Of a stretch of 64,000 nt of DNA, positions 19,039-27,088 are shown piece by piece. The stretch lies in assembly GCF_002093625.1 (NCBI RefSeq), contig NZ_MRWD01000015.1, positions 1 to 64,000 of the forward strand, written 5' to 3'. A model generated the notes under the pieces. That model was not told the DNA's origin, did no database searches, and saw nothing but the letters and a program-made list of their open reading frames with translations. The stretch is from Rouxiella silvae. Its GTDB lineage: Bacteria; Pseudomonadota; Gammaproteobacteria; Enterobacterales; Enterobacteriaceae. The position numbers and the translations under genes were made by a program. Every line of letters starts with the position of its first letter. The first letter of the stretch is position 1.

Positions 19039-19911
19039 ATGGTTTCAAAACGTAACGAAGCTCCGATTACCGTAGCCTGCATTCAGATGGAGCCTATTTT
19101 TGGTGAAACGGCGCGCAACGTTGCAACCAGCGTGTCGATGATTGAACAGGCAGCGGCCAAAGGCGCTAATTTGCTGGTGCTGCCCGAACTGTGTAATACC
19201 GGCTACGTTTTTTCGTCACGCGACGAGGCTTTTACCCTCGCGGAAAATATTCCCGATGGTCACTCTTCCCGTGCATGGATTGCCTGCGCGGCGCGGCTGA
19301 AGATTTATCTGGTCGCCGGGATCACTGAGCGTGATGGCGAGAGCCTGTATAATTCGGCGGTTATCATCGGACCAGAAGGATACATTGGCCGCTATCGCAA
19401 GGTGCATTTGTGGGGTGACGAAGCGCTGTTCTTTGAACCGGGTAATCTCGGCTTTCCGGTGTTTAAGACGCGCATTGGGACAATTGGCTGCCAGATTTGC
19501 TATGACTGCTGGTTCCCGGAAAGCTTCAGGATGGCTGCTTTACAGGGCGCTGAAATTGTCTGCGTGCCGACCAACTGGGTGCCTATTCCTGGTCAGGATG
19601 CCAGTCGTGAAGCAATGGCCAATATTTTGGTCATGGCAGCCTCACACAGCAATTCGATTTTTATCGCCGCTGCCAACAGAGTCGGTATAGAAAGAGAACA
19701 GCCGTTTATCGGACAAAGTATAATAACCAGTTATACCGGCTGGCCGGTCGCTGGTCCTGCTAGTGAGGCTAATGCCGAAATAGTCGTGGCAACGGTTAAC
19801 TTGGCCGATGCTAAACGTCACCGTAACTGGAACGATTTTAATCAGGTGTTAAAAGACCGGCGGCCGGAAGTGTACAATTTTTCGACGTTAAACAATGCGT
19901 CAATAGGATAA
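19039..19911 (+). CDS. Nitrilase-superfamily carbon-nitrogen hydrolase
   Basis: Cytoplasmic amidase-type enzyme of the nitrilase superfamily, which hydrolyses nitriles, amides or N-carbamoyl groups. The catalytic triad is visible: Glu50 in LPELCNTGY, Lys121 in YRKVHLW and Cys154 in QICYDCWFPE. At 290 residues it matches aliphatic amidase, N-carbamoyl-amino-acid amidohydrolase and N-carbamoylputrescine amidase subfamilies; I cannot separate them by eye. ATG 19039 follows CCAGGAG at good distance. It is divergent from the importer operon at 15507-18848 and shares its promoter region, so uptake and amide hydrolysis are probably linked. Confidence 0.87.
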   Translation: MVSKRNEAPITVACIQMEPIFGETARNVATSVSMIEQAAAKGANLLVLPELCNTGYVFSSRDEAFTLAENIPDGHSSRAWIACAARLKIYLVAGITERDGESLYNSAVIIGPEGYIGRYRKVHLWGDEALFFEPGNLGFPVFKTRIGTIGCQICYDCWFPESFRMAALQGAEIVCVPTNWVPIPGQDASREAMANILVMAASHSNSIFIAAANRVGIEREQPFIGQSIITSYTGWPVAGPASEANAEIVVATVNLADAKRHRNWNDFNQVLKDRRPEVYNFSTLNNASIG

Positions 19912-19921
19912 ACATCCGTTA

Positions 19922-19967
19922 AATTATAATTCAGCGAGAAGTTACATTTTTTCACTGAATTATAATT
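19922..19967. repeat. 13-bp perfect AT-rich inverted repeat
   Basis: AATTATAATTCAG (19922-19934) is exactly inverted as CTGAATTATAATT (19955-19967) around a 20-base loop containing a T-run. It begins 11 bases after the nitrilase stop. It could act as a weak terminator or as a paired protein-binding site. The rest of 19968-20139 is AT-rich with no gene. Confidence 0.6.
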
Positions 19968-20139
19968 CATCTCATCGCCGACGAATTAAAATACCAACAC
20001 TTGAGTCTCCCCACCCGCGTCCAAATAAAAATACAATATATCTAGCACTCAAGAATGCAATCCTTTATTATCCTCGCAGTAACATTCAAAAACTCTCTAC
20101 TTATTAAATGAAGAACAACCATTATAGAGCACATAAACA

Positions 20140-21036
20140 ATGGACCTATTGAGGTTTTTATCTGGATGGAAAGAATCTTCTTTTGAAACTTATAAACAAG
20201 CTTACACGCTCTGGGGAGGAAACACCGTTAGCAATCCAGAAATACTCAATTTTCTACATCAGCGCTTTGACCTCCATGAACGATTTTATATTAAAAGAAA
20301 TAAAAAAGAAGAGCTAATTGGTGGCGTTTGCGTGTGGAATAATACTTATATTGCAGGTGACCCCGCGATAGTTCATTCTAAAAATATCGATCGTTACCCG
20401 CTGAGTTTCGATGAAATCATACTGCCGATTAAACCTGACACCAGAGTGATATTGCCCTTTCATAGCAAATTTTTGTCGCAGATTAACAGTCAGTCAGTGC
20501 GTAACTGTAGTCACCTACTTGATGCTCGCCGTAAAATTTGCATTGTTCGTTCTGTCAGTGCCAAGACCCGGAGTTCGCGCAACAGAGACCTTAAAAAGTT
20601 TATCAACGCCGGTGGCAGCATCCACGACACCAGTGAATACAGCATTGAAAGTCTCTTCTCACACTATCAGCAGCTGTTCTATCAACGACGAGGCGTACGC
20701 GTTAACACGGATTGTTTACAAGAGTTAATGGGTGAAATTGATGGGCTGAAGTTTGGCAAGATTCTGGCGATGTGTGATGAACCCTGCGCTATACAGCTAA
20801 TGCTACGTACCCAGGACAATCAAAGGGTTTATTTGGATGGGATCAACACAGGAATGATTATGCAGTATCCGCACCTCTCGATAGGTACACTTGCGGCATG
20901 GGTTAATATTTGTGCCGGTATTGCCTACGGTAAATCAGTAAACAAAAATGTCAGAATCTCATTTGGCAGACCCACCGCAGAGTATAAAGACTACTGGTGC
21001 AAACAAGAAAATTTATATCGCTGCTTCAGCTTTTAA
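20140..21036 (+). CDS. Mig-14-family protein
   Basis: 298 residues beginning MDLLRFLSGWKESSFETYKQAY, with a GGN segment, SFDEIILPIKPDTRVILPFHSKF, SAKTRSSRNRDLKKF and a C-terminal SFGRPTAEYKDYW segment. These resemble my recollection of Salmonella Mig-14, an inner-membrane-associated protein needed for resistance to antimicrobial peptides and survival in macrophages, with an acyltransferase-like (GNAT/FemAB) fold. There is no signal peptide or obvious membrane segment. It is AT-rich and stands alone between two catabolic clusters, consistent with horizontal acquisition; Salmonella mig-14 is also on foreign DNA. The family call rests on pattern memory, not alignment. Confidence 0.65.
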   Translation: MDLLRFLSGWKESSFETYKQAYTLWGGNTVSNPEILNFLHQRFDLHERFYIKRNKKEELIGGVCVWNNTYIAGDPAIVHSKNIDRYPLSFDEIILPIKPDTRVILPFHSKFLSQINSQSVRNCSHLLDARRKICIVRSVSAKTRSSRNRDLKKFINAGGSIHDTSEYSIESLFSHYQQLFYQRRGVRVNTDCLQELMGEIDGLKFGKILAMCDEPCAIQLMLRTQDNQRVYLDGINTGMIMQYPHLSIGTLAAWVNICAGIAYGKSVNKNVRISFGRPTAEYKDYWCKQENLYRCFSF

Positions 21037-21410
21037 AATTTTTATAGCCGGTGAATAACAACTTCACTACCCAATCAATGAGATCCCTCATTAGATTGCA
21101 GAAATAACACACCAGAGGATAAGTAAAAAAAATCAAAGCGAAGAATAAATCAGCCCTACTTCAGTAATAATATTGAACGAACCGCAATCCACGCCGTGCA
21201 TGTATATAAAAATAAAATACGAATCTAACAATCATTGCGGTATCGATTATAAAAAATGATTAATTAGCGTCAATCTCGGATTTAACTCTATCAAACTTCC
21301 CCGCTTTCATATTATTCCCCGTCATAAAAACCAGCATAAGTTTGGCGGAGTTAAAACCGATATGGAATCTAGATTAAAGATAAATAAAAATATTAAGGTT
21401 CTAAACTTTT
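21037..21410. other. AT-rich intergenic region without gene
   Basis: About 370 bases between the convergent Mig-14-like gene and the MmgE/PrpD gene. It is AT-rich and contains no frame with a credible start, no clear hairpin with a T-run and no recognisable RNA gene. Confidence 0.5.
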
Positions 21411-22781
21411 TTAAGCTCTAAGGAGCAGCGTCTCAATATTCCTTAAATCATCCACGTCTTCTAGCATTAGCGTATCACGCCATAAGGTTTCAGCCTGCGC
21501 TACGCTCACTGTCCGCGTTGCCAGCGACATAAATTTGTCGCGCAACTGCTTATCGCTGACCGGATTAGCCGGAGCACCGAGGGCGATATCCACTTTGTGG
21601 GTCGACCGCGTGCCGCTTTTAGTTATTAACGTAACCTCTGGCTCTCCGTCTGCGCTGAAGGTCGGGTCAACCAGCAAACTCACCCTAGAAATTGCTGCCA
21701 GCAACCTTGGGTCGCTGCGTTGCTCGTCCCCGTAGGCATCCAGACCCGCATGTCCATAAACCAGCCGTGCAGCCACTGCATACTTGATGCTCATCTGTGC
21801 CGCAGCCAACGTGCTTATCTTTTCATCACCGCACATCTCCTGCAAGAAAGGTGACAGCGTCACCTGAATCTGTTCCACGTCTTCGGCTACAGTGTGCATT
21901 TTCTCTAATAAAATACCCGTAGCATCAATCGCCGCATGCGTGCCGCGACAGGAAGCATAGGGTTTTATTGAGCAGCGCATCAGCTTCCATACCTGTCCCA
22001 ACTCGGTAACCAGCGCCTGTTGATTGGCACTCGCCGGAGCCAACGTTTTAAGAAAGCCGCCCCAGTGGTCTTCAAACAGTTCGGCAGGACCCGTTATGCC
22101 AGCCTGTGCGCTCAACGCCGCCAGTACACCACCTTCGGCTGCGCGGCCGGCGTGAAGTTTTTTACTTTGAGAGCCGTCGTGAATAAACGCCCACAGTCCT
22201 CCACTCAAACTGCCCGCGATGCCCAGAGCAGAGGAAATTTGTGCGCTGTTCAGGCCTAATAACTTTGCCACTGCCGCTGCCGCCCCGAATACGCCGCAGG
22301 TTGAAGTTGAGTGCCAGCCTGTGCCGTTGTGAGCTGAATAACCGCCGCAGGCTTCCAGTACGCGGCGCGCCACGTCATAGCCCAGCACCACCGCGGTGAT
22401 AAACTCTTTCCCATTGACCGGCTTTTTGCACAGCGGCAATACTGCCATCATGGCCGGGATCACCACTGCACCGGAGTGGTCACAGCCGCCGGTGTCATCG
22501 AGTTCTAGCGCGTGGCTGGCAATACCGTTTAGTAACGCAGCATTTCGGGCCGAGGTTTTCTCTGCCCGTCCCCACAGCGTGGCAAGCGGTAAACACCCTT
22601 CGCTTAAAATAAACTGCGTGACGTCCCGCGCAACTTCACTCGTAGCGCCGACCAGTCCCGCCCCCAGTGTATCAATGATGTGTCGCTTAGCGCGCGCGAC
22701 CAGTTCGGCGGGTAAATCATCAAAACAGGTGTCGTTAACAAACGCCACCAGCGTTGACTGTACGTCAAGTATTTCACTCAT
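21411..22781 (-). CDS. MmgE/PrpD-family protein, possible epimerase, dehydratase or decarboxylase
   Basis: 456-residue member of the MmgE/PrpD superfamily, which includes 2-methylcitrate dehydratase, cis-aconitate decarboxylase and iminodisuccinate epimerase. It shows the family landmarks IDTLGAGLVGA, LELDDTGGCDHSGAVVIPA and GWHSTSTCGVFGAAAA. Last gene of a seven-gene operon; its ATG overlaps the preceding stop by 4 bases. Beside an ArgH-like C-N lyase and an amino acid importer, an epimerase acting on an aminopolycarboxylate is a reasonable guess. There is no prpB, prpC or methylcitrate context, so propionate metabolism is unlikely. Confidence 0.85.
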   Translation of the reverse strand: MSEILDVQSTLVAFVNDTCFDDLPAELVARAKRHIIDTLGAGLVGATSEVARDVTQFILSEGCLPLATLWGRAEKTSARNAALLNGIASHALELDDTGGCDHSGAVVIPAMMAVLPLCKKPVNGKEFITAVVLGYDVARRVLEACGGYSAHNGTGWHSTSTCGVFGAAAAVAKLLGLNSAQISSALGIAGSLSGGLWAFIHDGSQSKKLHAGRAAEGGVLAALSAQAGITGPAELFEDHWGGFLKTLAPASANQQALVTELGQVWKLMRCSIKPYASCRGTHAAIDATGILLEKMHTVAEDVEQIQVTLSPFLQEMCGDEKISTLAAAQMSIKYAVAARLVYGHAGLDAYGDEQRSDPRLLAAISRVSLLVDPTFSADGEPEVTLITKSGTRSTHKVDIALGAPANPVSDKQLRDKFMSLATRTVSVAQAETLWRDTLMLEDVDDLRNIETLLLRA

Positions 22782-23695
22782 GGCTGAACTCCATTTTCGG
22801 TGTGCTGCTGCCAGACTTGTGCCGGATGCGAGGCGTCATTCTGTGGCTGTGTCTGCCGCCACCAGTCGGCTATTTCACCCGCTGTCGCTACCCACACGTC
22901 GGGATGTGAAGTGATATAGTCGAACAGCTCGGCCAGCAGGCCAATGCGCCCCGCCGTGCCGATGACTTCAGGGTGCAAGCGCAGCACATAGCACAGGCCA
23001 AAGCGATAAAAACCGTCGAAATCCATCTTCATATTGCCCAGCGTGTGGCTGTAGGAGGCAATTCGTGACTGCGCCGGAGGCACTGCCGGACTGAGGTTGA
23101 ATGCAAAATAGGGCTCGTCTTCCAGCTCATAATGCATCGGCAGCTCAACCAGTTTTGAAGGTAAACCGTCGCGCATCGGCTGAAAATAAGGCACATCGTC
23201 CCCGCGCCACGAAGAACTCCAGTCGATCCCCTCTTCGCTAAGCGCATCGGCAAAACCGGGCGCCCAATTGCCGGAAGGAACGCGGAAGCCACGCGGCTTT
23301 TCACCGGTCTGCGCCTTAAGAGCAGCCTGTCCGCGTTTGAGGCTCGAGATTTGCTGCTCCAACGACAAATTATCGAATTGGGCAAACTCATAGCCACAGG
23401 TTGCCAGTTCATGACCAGCGCGCGCGATGTGCATAATTTTGTCCGAGTGTTCATCGGCCACCGCACCCGGCACGCACCAACTGCTGCGCAGATTTTTTTC
23501 AGCCAGCAGCGCCAATAGCCGGTCAATGCCCCGCAGGGTGCCGTAGCGCCAAACTGACAGCGTTTTCTCGCGCCCCGCCACGGCAGGCACTTGGCTTAGA
23601 ATGCCCTGTATGTCATTAAAATCGACAGTAATGACCACCGCGCAGCGCTTGCCCTGCGGCCATTTATCCTGCGTAGTTGCGTGATTATTTGACAT
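22778..23695 (-). CDS. NodB-fold (polysaccharide deacetylase-like) protein lacking metal-binding histidines
   Basis: 305 residues with the NodB/PuuE fold pattern (ITVDFND, GFRVPSGNW, RLHPEVIGTAGRI). It is a paralogue of the gene just upstream, but the H-x3-H metal pair of that protein is Cys100 and Phe104 here (ATCGYEF), so a metal-dependent deacetylase mechanism is unlikely. PuuE allantoinases are metal-independent NodB-fold amidohydrolases, so it may still hydrolyse an amide or be a partner subunit of its neighbour. I set the start at ATG 23695, overlapping the previous stop by 11 bases; the longer frame to 23776 lies inside the neighbour. Confidence 0.82.
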   Translation of the reverse strand: MSNNHATTQDKWPQGKRCAVVITVDFNDIQGILSQVPAVAGREKTLSVWRYGTLRGIDRLLALLAEKNLRSSWCVPGAVADEHSDKIMHIARAGHELATCGYEFAQFDNLSLEQQISSLKRGQAALKAQTGEKPRGFRVPSGNWAPGFADALSEEGIDWSSSWRGDDVPYFQPMRDGLPSKLVELPMHYELEDEPYFAFNLSPAVPPAQSRIASYSHTLGNMKMDFDGFYRFGLCYVLRLHPEVIGTAGRIGLLAELFDYITSHPDVWVATAGEIADWWRQTQPQNDASHPAQVWQQHTENGVQP

Positions 23696-24539
23696 CGAAG
23701 TGCTCCTGTAGCCACCAGTGGGCAACCTCTTGGCAGCGTGCGAACCACACGTCATCGCGGCTGCGCAGGTGGGCAAAGAATAGGTCGAGCAGCATGATAC
23801 GGCCCGGTTTACCCGTAATTTTTGGGTGAAATAAAGTGGTCAGACTCAGCCCCTCGTTCATTGCCCCGTCAAACTCACGGCACCAGTTATCCAGTGTCAG
23901 TTCATAGCTGGCGGTGCGGTCCAGACCCGAGGGAAAGTTGGGTTCACGGGTATAGGCGATGGAGGCATAATCGTCCATTTCCCAACGGCCAGGAATTTCC
24001 ACCAGCGGTTTTTCATAGCCAGGAACCTGAATCAGATACGGCCTGTCGTCACCGCGCATGCTGCTTGAGTAGGTCACACCGGCCTCAATCAACATCGCCG
24101 GTGTATCCTGATGCCAGTCCCCGGAGGGCGTGCGAAATCCCTGGGCGCGAATGCCGAGAAATTTCCAGAAAATATCGCGGGATTTCTCCATGACCCAACG
24201 CTGTTTTTCTGCGTCAATCGCATAAAAGGACTCATGACGATATCCGTGGTACGCGACTTCATGACCACGCTCGACGATAGCCTGACACTGCTTGGGCCAA
24301 TTCTCTACCACCCAGGCCGGCACAAAAAATGTCGCCGGTAACTGATAGTCATCCAGCAGGTCCAGCAGTCGCGCTAGCGCCCGATAAGGCCCATAGCCGC
24401 CGAAGGTAAAATATTCAGGCTTGTGCCAAATAGAGCCGTTAAGCATGGCATCACCGGTGGGACCATCGAGGTCAAACGCCAGCGCCATACAGCCCCGTTT
24501 ACCCTGCGGCCAAAGGCTGGCCGCGTTGGAAATCGTCAT
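23685..24539 (-). CDS. NodB-fold polysaccharide deacetylase/PuuE-like hydrolase
   Basis: 284 residues with the NodB homology pattern: LAFDLDGPTGD near residue 25, the histidine pair His98/His102 in YHGYRHE, FRTPSGDW and a C-terminal LFHPKITGKPGRI. Such proteins deacetylate sugars or, in the cytoplasmic PuuE branch, open cyclic ureides such as allantoin. There is no signal peptide, so it is cytoplasmic, arguing against cell-wall polysaccharide and for hydrolysis of an imported small amide. It follows the binding-protein gene by 27 bases and overlaps its paralogue. Confidence 0.85.
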   Translation of the reverse strand: MTISNAASLWPQGKRGCMALAFDLDGPTGDAMLNGSIWHKPEYFTFGGYGPYRALARLLDLLDDYQLPATFFVPAWVVENWPKQCQAIVERGHEVAYHGYRHESFYAIDAEKQRWVMEKSRDIFWKFLGIRAQGFRTPSGDWHQDTPAMLIEAGVTYSSSMRGDDRPYLIQVPGYEKPLVEIPGRWEMDDYASIAYTREPNFPSGLDRTASYELTLDNWCREFDGAMNEGLSLTTLFHPKITGKPGRIMLLDLFFAHLRSRDDVWFARCQEVAHWWLQEHFDVK

Positions 24540-24566
24540 GAGTTATCCCGCTTTGATTAAATGCCG

Positions 24567-25397
24567 TTACTTGCCTTTGTTGATGGTCACTTCCTGAATG
24601 GCGCCGTCTTGCAGGCCCCATTTAGTCAGTATTTTCAGATAAGTACCGTCGGCTATCATGGCGGTTAACGCCCCTTTCACGCCGTCTATCAGCGCCGTAT
24701 CGTCTTTGCTAATGCCAATCCCGGTCACCTGATAGGCGAAGGCTTTGCCAAGCGGTTTGTAGGTGTCTTTTTCAAGATTCATGATGTACGGCAGCGTTTC
24801 ACTGCCCTGCACCACACCTTCGATACGGCCCTGACGCAGCTGAGTACGCGCATCGGCGGTGCCTTCCGCCCCCACGACGACGATGGCCGGTTTACCCGCT
24901 GGCACGCAGTTTGCCGTGCTCCACGCCGCAATTTCTGCCGGGAAGGTCGTGCGACGGCTGGTGCCGACTTTTTTACCGCACAGATCAAGCATGGTGTTGA
25001 TGTCTTTGTGCGCCACGGTGGTGTAGAACTGCGGTCCACTGTTGTAATAGTCAACAAAGGTCGCAATATCCTGACGCGGTTTAGTGTCAGTCATCCCGGA
25101 GAGGATCATGTCCACGCGTTTGGTGGCGACGGCGTTCACCATCTGCTCAAAGCCGATTTCCTGCCAGGTGATTTTGCGGTCTAAACGCTTACCGATTTCC
25201 ATACCCAAGTCATAGTCCATGCCGGTGAGTTTGTCGGTCGCTGGGTCTTTAAACTCCAACGGCGGATAGTTCGGCATCATCGCCACTTTAATCTCATCTT
25301 TCTGTTTTAAGGCTTCAGCGGCCGATGCGGACTGACTCAACACGACGCCGTTGAGCAATACACCCGCCGCGAGCAGCGATAACAGTGTTTTTTTCAT
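24567..25397 (-). CDS. Polar amino acid ABC transporter substrate-binding protein
   Basis: Periplasmic family-3 solute-binding protein (276 residues). The signal peptide (about 1-26, ending SQSASAA) is clear. The mature protein opens with IKVAMMPNYPPLEF and TGMDYDLGMEIGKRL, typical of amino acid or opine binding proteins of the HisJ/GlnH class. Encoded with the ATPase and permease upstream, and followed by the catabolic genes. The ligand is unknown; an acidic amino acid derivative is the working guess from the neighbouring enzymes. Confidence 0.9.
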   Translation of the reverse strand: MKKTLLSLLAAGVLLNGVVLSQSASAAEALKQKDEIKVAMMPNYPPLEFKDPATDKLTGMDYDLGMEIGKRLDRKITWQEIGFEQMVNAVATKRVDMILSGMTDTKPRQDIATFVDYYNSGPQFYTTVAHKDINTMLDLCGKKVGTSRRTTFPAEIAAWSTANCVPAGKPAIVVVGAEGTADARTQLRQGRIEGVVQGSETLPYIMNLEKDTYKPLGKAFAYQVTGIGISKDDTALIDGVKGALTAMIADGTYLKILTKWGLQDGAIQEVTINKGK

Positions 25398-25423
25398 TGA
25401 TAGATTTCCCCTGTGTATATTTT

Positions 25424-26188
25424 TTAAATGAGAACGGCAGAAATAAAATTCTGAGTTCTTGGATTTTGTGGATTCAGCAAGACATCTTCAGGATTACCAC
25501 TTTCTATAATTCCGCCTTCATCCATAAAGACCACGCGATTCGCCACCTCTCGTGCAAAACCAAGTTCATGGGTGACTACAATCATTGTCATACCTTCTGC
25601 CGCCAGGCCGCGCATCACCGCCAACACTTCACCCACCATCTCCGGGTCCAGCGCCGAGGTCGGCTCGTCAAACAGCATCAGTTTTGGCTTCATTGCCAGC
25701 GCCCGAGCAATGGCTACACGCTGCTGCTGGCCGCCCGAAAGCTCCATCGGATAGGCATCACGCTTGTGCGCCAGCCCCACTCTTTCAAGCAGTGCCATCG
25801 CCTCCTGCGTCGCCTCTTTCACCGGACGCAGCAATACTTGGCAAGGTCCTTCGATAATGTTTTCCAGTGCCGTTTTGTCGGGAAACAGGTTAAAGCGCTG
25901 GAACACCATGCCGGTTTTCAAACGCTGGCGGGCAATCTGCTTATCGTTGAGCGGATAAAGTTTTTTACCCTCCATGCGATATCCCACCAGCTCGTCATCG
26001 ACCCAAATACCGCCGCTGTCGATGCGCTCCAACTGGTTAATGCAGCGCAGAAAGGTGCTCTTTCCCGAGCCGCTTGGCCCGATAACACACATCACTTCGC
26101 CGTGCTGCACCTCAAGATTGATATTTTTAAGCGCCTGAAAATCCCCAAAGTACTTATTGACGTTGGCGGCTTTAATAATGCTTTTCAT
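25424..26188 (-). CDS. Polar amino acid ABC transporter ATPase
   Basis: GlnQ/HisP-type ATPase. Walker [10 protein letters not shown], signature [17 protein letters not shown], Walker [15 protein letters not shown] and switch His in [12 protein letters not shown] are all present. Start set at ATG 26188 ([15 protein letters not shown]), preceded by GAGGAG at about 9 bases; a longer frame to 26245 would run into the permease gene and lacks family support. The stop is 26 bases before the binding-protein gene. Confidence 0.93.
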   Translation of the reverse strand: MKSIIKAANVNKYFGDFQALKNINLEVQHGEVMCVIGPSGSGKSTFLRCINQLERIDSGGIWVDDELVGYRMEGKKLYPLNDKQIARQRLKTGMVFQRFNLFPDKTALENIIEGPCQVLLRPVKEATQEAMALLERVGLAHKRDAYPMELSGGQQQRVAIARALAMKPKLMLFDEPTSALDPEMVGEVLAVMRGLAAEGMTMIVVTHELGFAREVANRVVFMDEGGIIESGNPEDVLLNPQNPRTQNFISAVLI

Positions 26189-26201
26189 TGCAGGCTTCTC
26201 C

Positions 26202-27071
26202 TCAGCTGTTGCGGCGGCGAGTGCCACGCCCAAAGTAACGTTCAAGACGGTTCTGGCCGAATGACAGCAACGTCACCACCACCAGGTACCAGATACCGGC
26301 CACAAACAGCAGTTCCATGACGCGGGCATTGGCGAAGTAAATGGTTTGTGCGTTGTAGAGCAGCTCGGAGTACTGGATCATGCTCGCCAGACTGGTGGTT
26401 TTAACCATGCTGATGAATTCATTACCAATAGGGGGAATAATCACCCGCATCGCCTGCGGCAGAATGATGCGCCGCAGGGCGTGTATGCGTGTCATACCAA
26501 TAGACTTCGCCGCCTCATACTGGCCTAAATCGACTGAAATCAGTCCCGCGCGCACCACTTCAGAGGTGTAGGCCCCTTGATTGATGCTCAGCCCAAGCAG
26601 TGCGGCGGTAAATGGCGTCATAATGTCTACGGTCTGAAAGCTGAACAGTCCAGGGATGGCAATAGTCGGAAAAATCAGCGCCAGATTGAACCACAGCAGC
26701 AGTTGCAGAATCAGCGGCGTACCGCGAAAAATCCAGGTATAACCCACGGCCACGCTGCTCAGCACCGGGTTGCTCGACATGCGCATTACCGCGATAATCA
26801 CGCCGAAGATCACCCCTAACGCCATCGCCAGAATCGACATTACGATGGTGTTACCCAAACCGGTCAGAATGGCCTTGGCGGTAAAGAACTGCCCGACAAA
26901 GCGCCACTCGATTTTGCCGTGGGCGAAGGCGTTAATCAGCAGCGCCAATAGCACCAGAATCACCACCGAGGCTACAATTCGGCCGTAGTAGCGCTGCGGA
27001 ACGTATTGGAACTCACTCAGGTCGATGTCGGAACTTTTCGACTCTGCACCCTGCGGGCGTAAATTCGGCAT
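26202..27071 (-). CDS. Polar amino acid ABC transporter permease
   Basis: HisM/GlnP-family inner-membrane permease of 289 residues, longer than minimal family members by a charged N-terminal extension (about 35 residues) before the first membrane segment. It has the family loop with [33 protein letters not shown], the EAA-type contact site for the ATPase. Second gene of the operon, 17 bases after the ArgH-like gene. As the only permease gene in the cassette it would function as a homodimer. Confidence 0.92.
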   Translation of the reverse strand: MPNLRPQGAESKSSDIDLSEFQYVPQRYYGRIVASVVILVLLALLINAFAHGKIEWRFVGQFFTAKAILTGLGNTIVMSILAMALGVIFGVIIAVMRMSSNPVLSSVAVGYTWIFRGTPLILQLLLWFNLALIFPTIAIPGLFSFQTVDIMTPFTAALLGLSINQGAYTSEVVRAGLISVDLGQYEAAKSIGMTRIHALRRIILPQAMRVIIPPIGNEFISMVKTTSLASMIQYSELLYNAQTIYFANARVMELLFVAGIWYLVVVTLLSFGQNRLERYFGRGTRRRNS

Positions 27072-27088
27072 TAGATGCTCCCAAGAAA

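Noticed and set aside
19909-19925. PhoP-box-like TAAACA-N5-TAAATT upstream of the Mig-14-like gene
   Set aside because: The second half matches poorly, and it is over 200 bases from the start and overlaps the nitrilase stop.
21411-22781. prpD of the methylcitrate cycle
   Set aside because: No prpB, prpC or prpE nearby, and the operon content points to an amino acid derivative.
25385-26320. A 311-codon plus-strand frame
   Set aside because: It lies antisense to the well-supported ATPase gene and its product has no family features; a shadow of the opposite strand.
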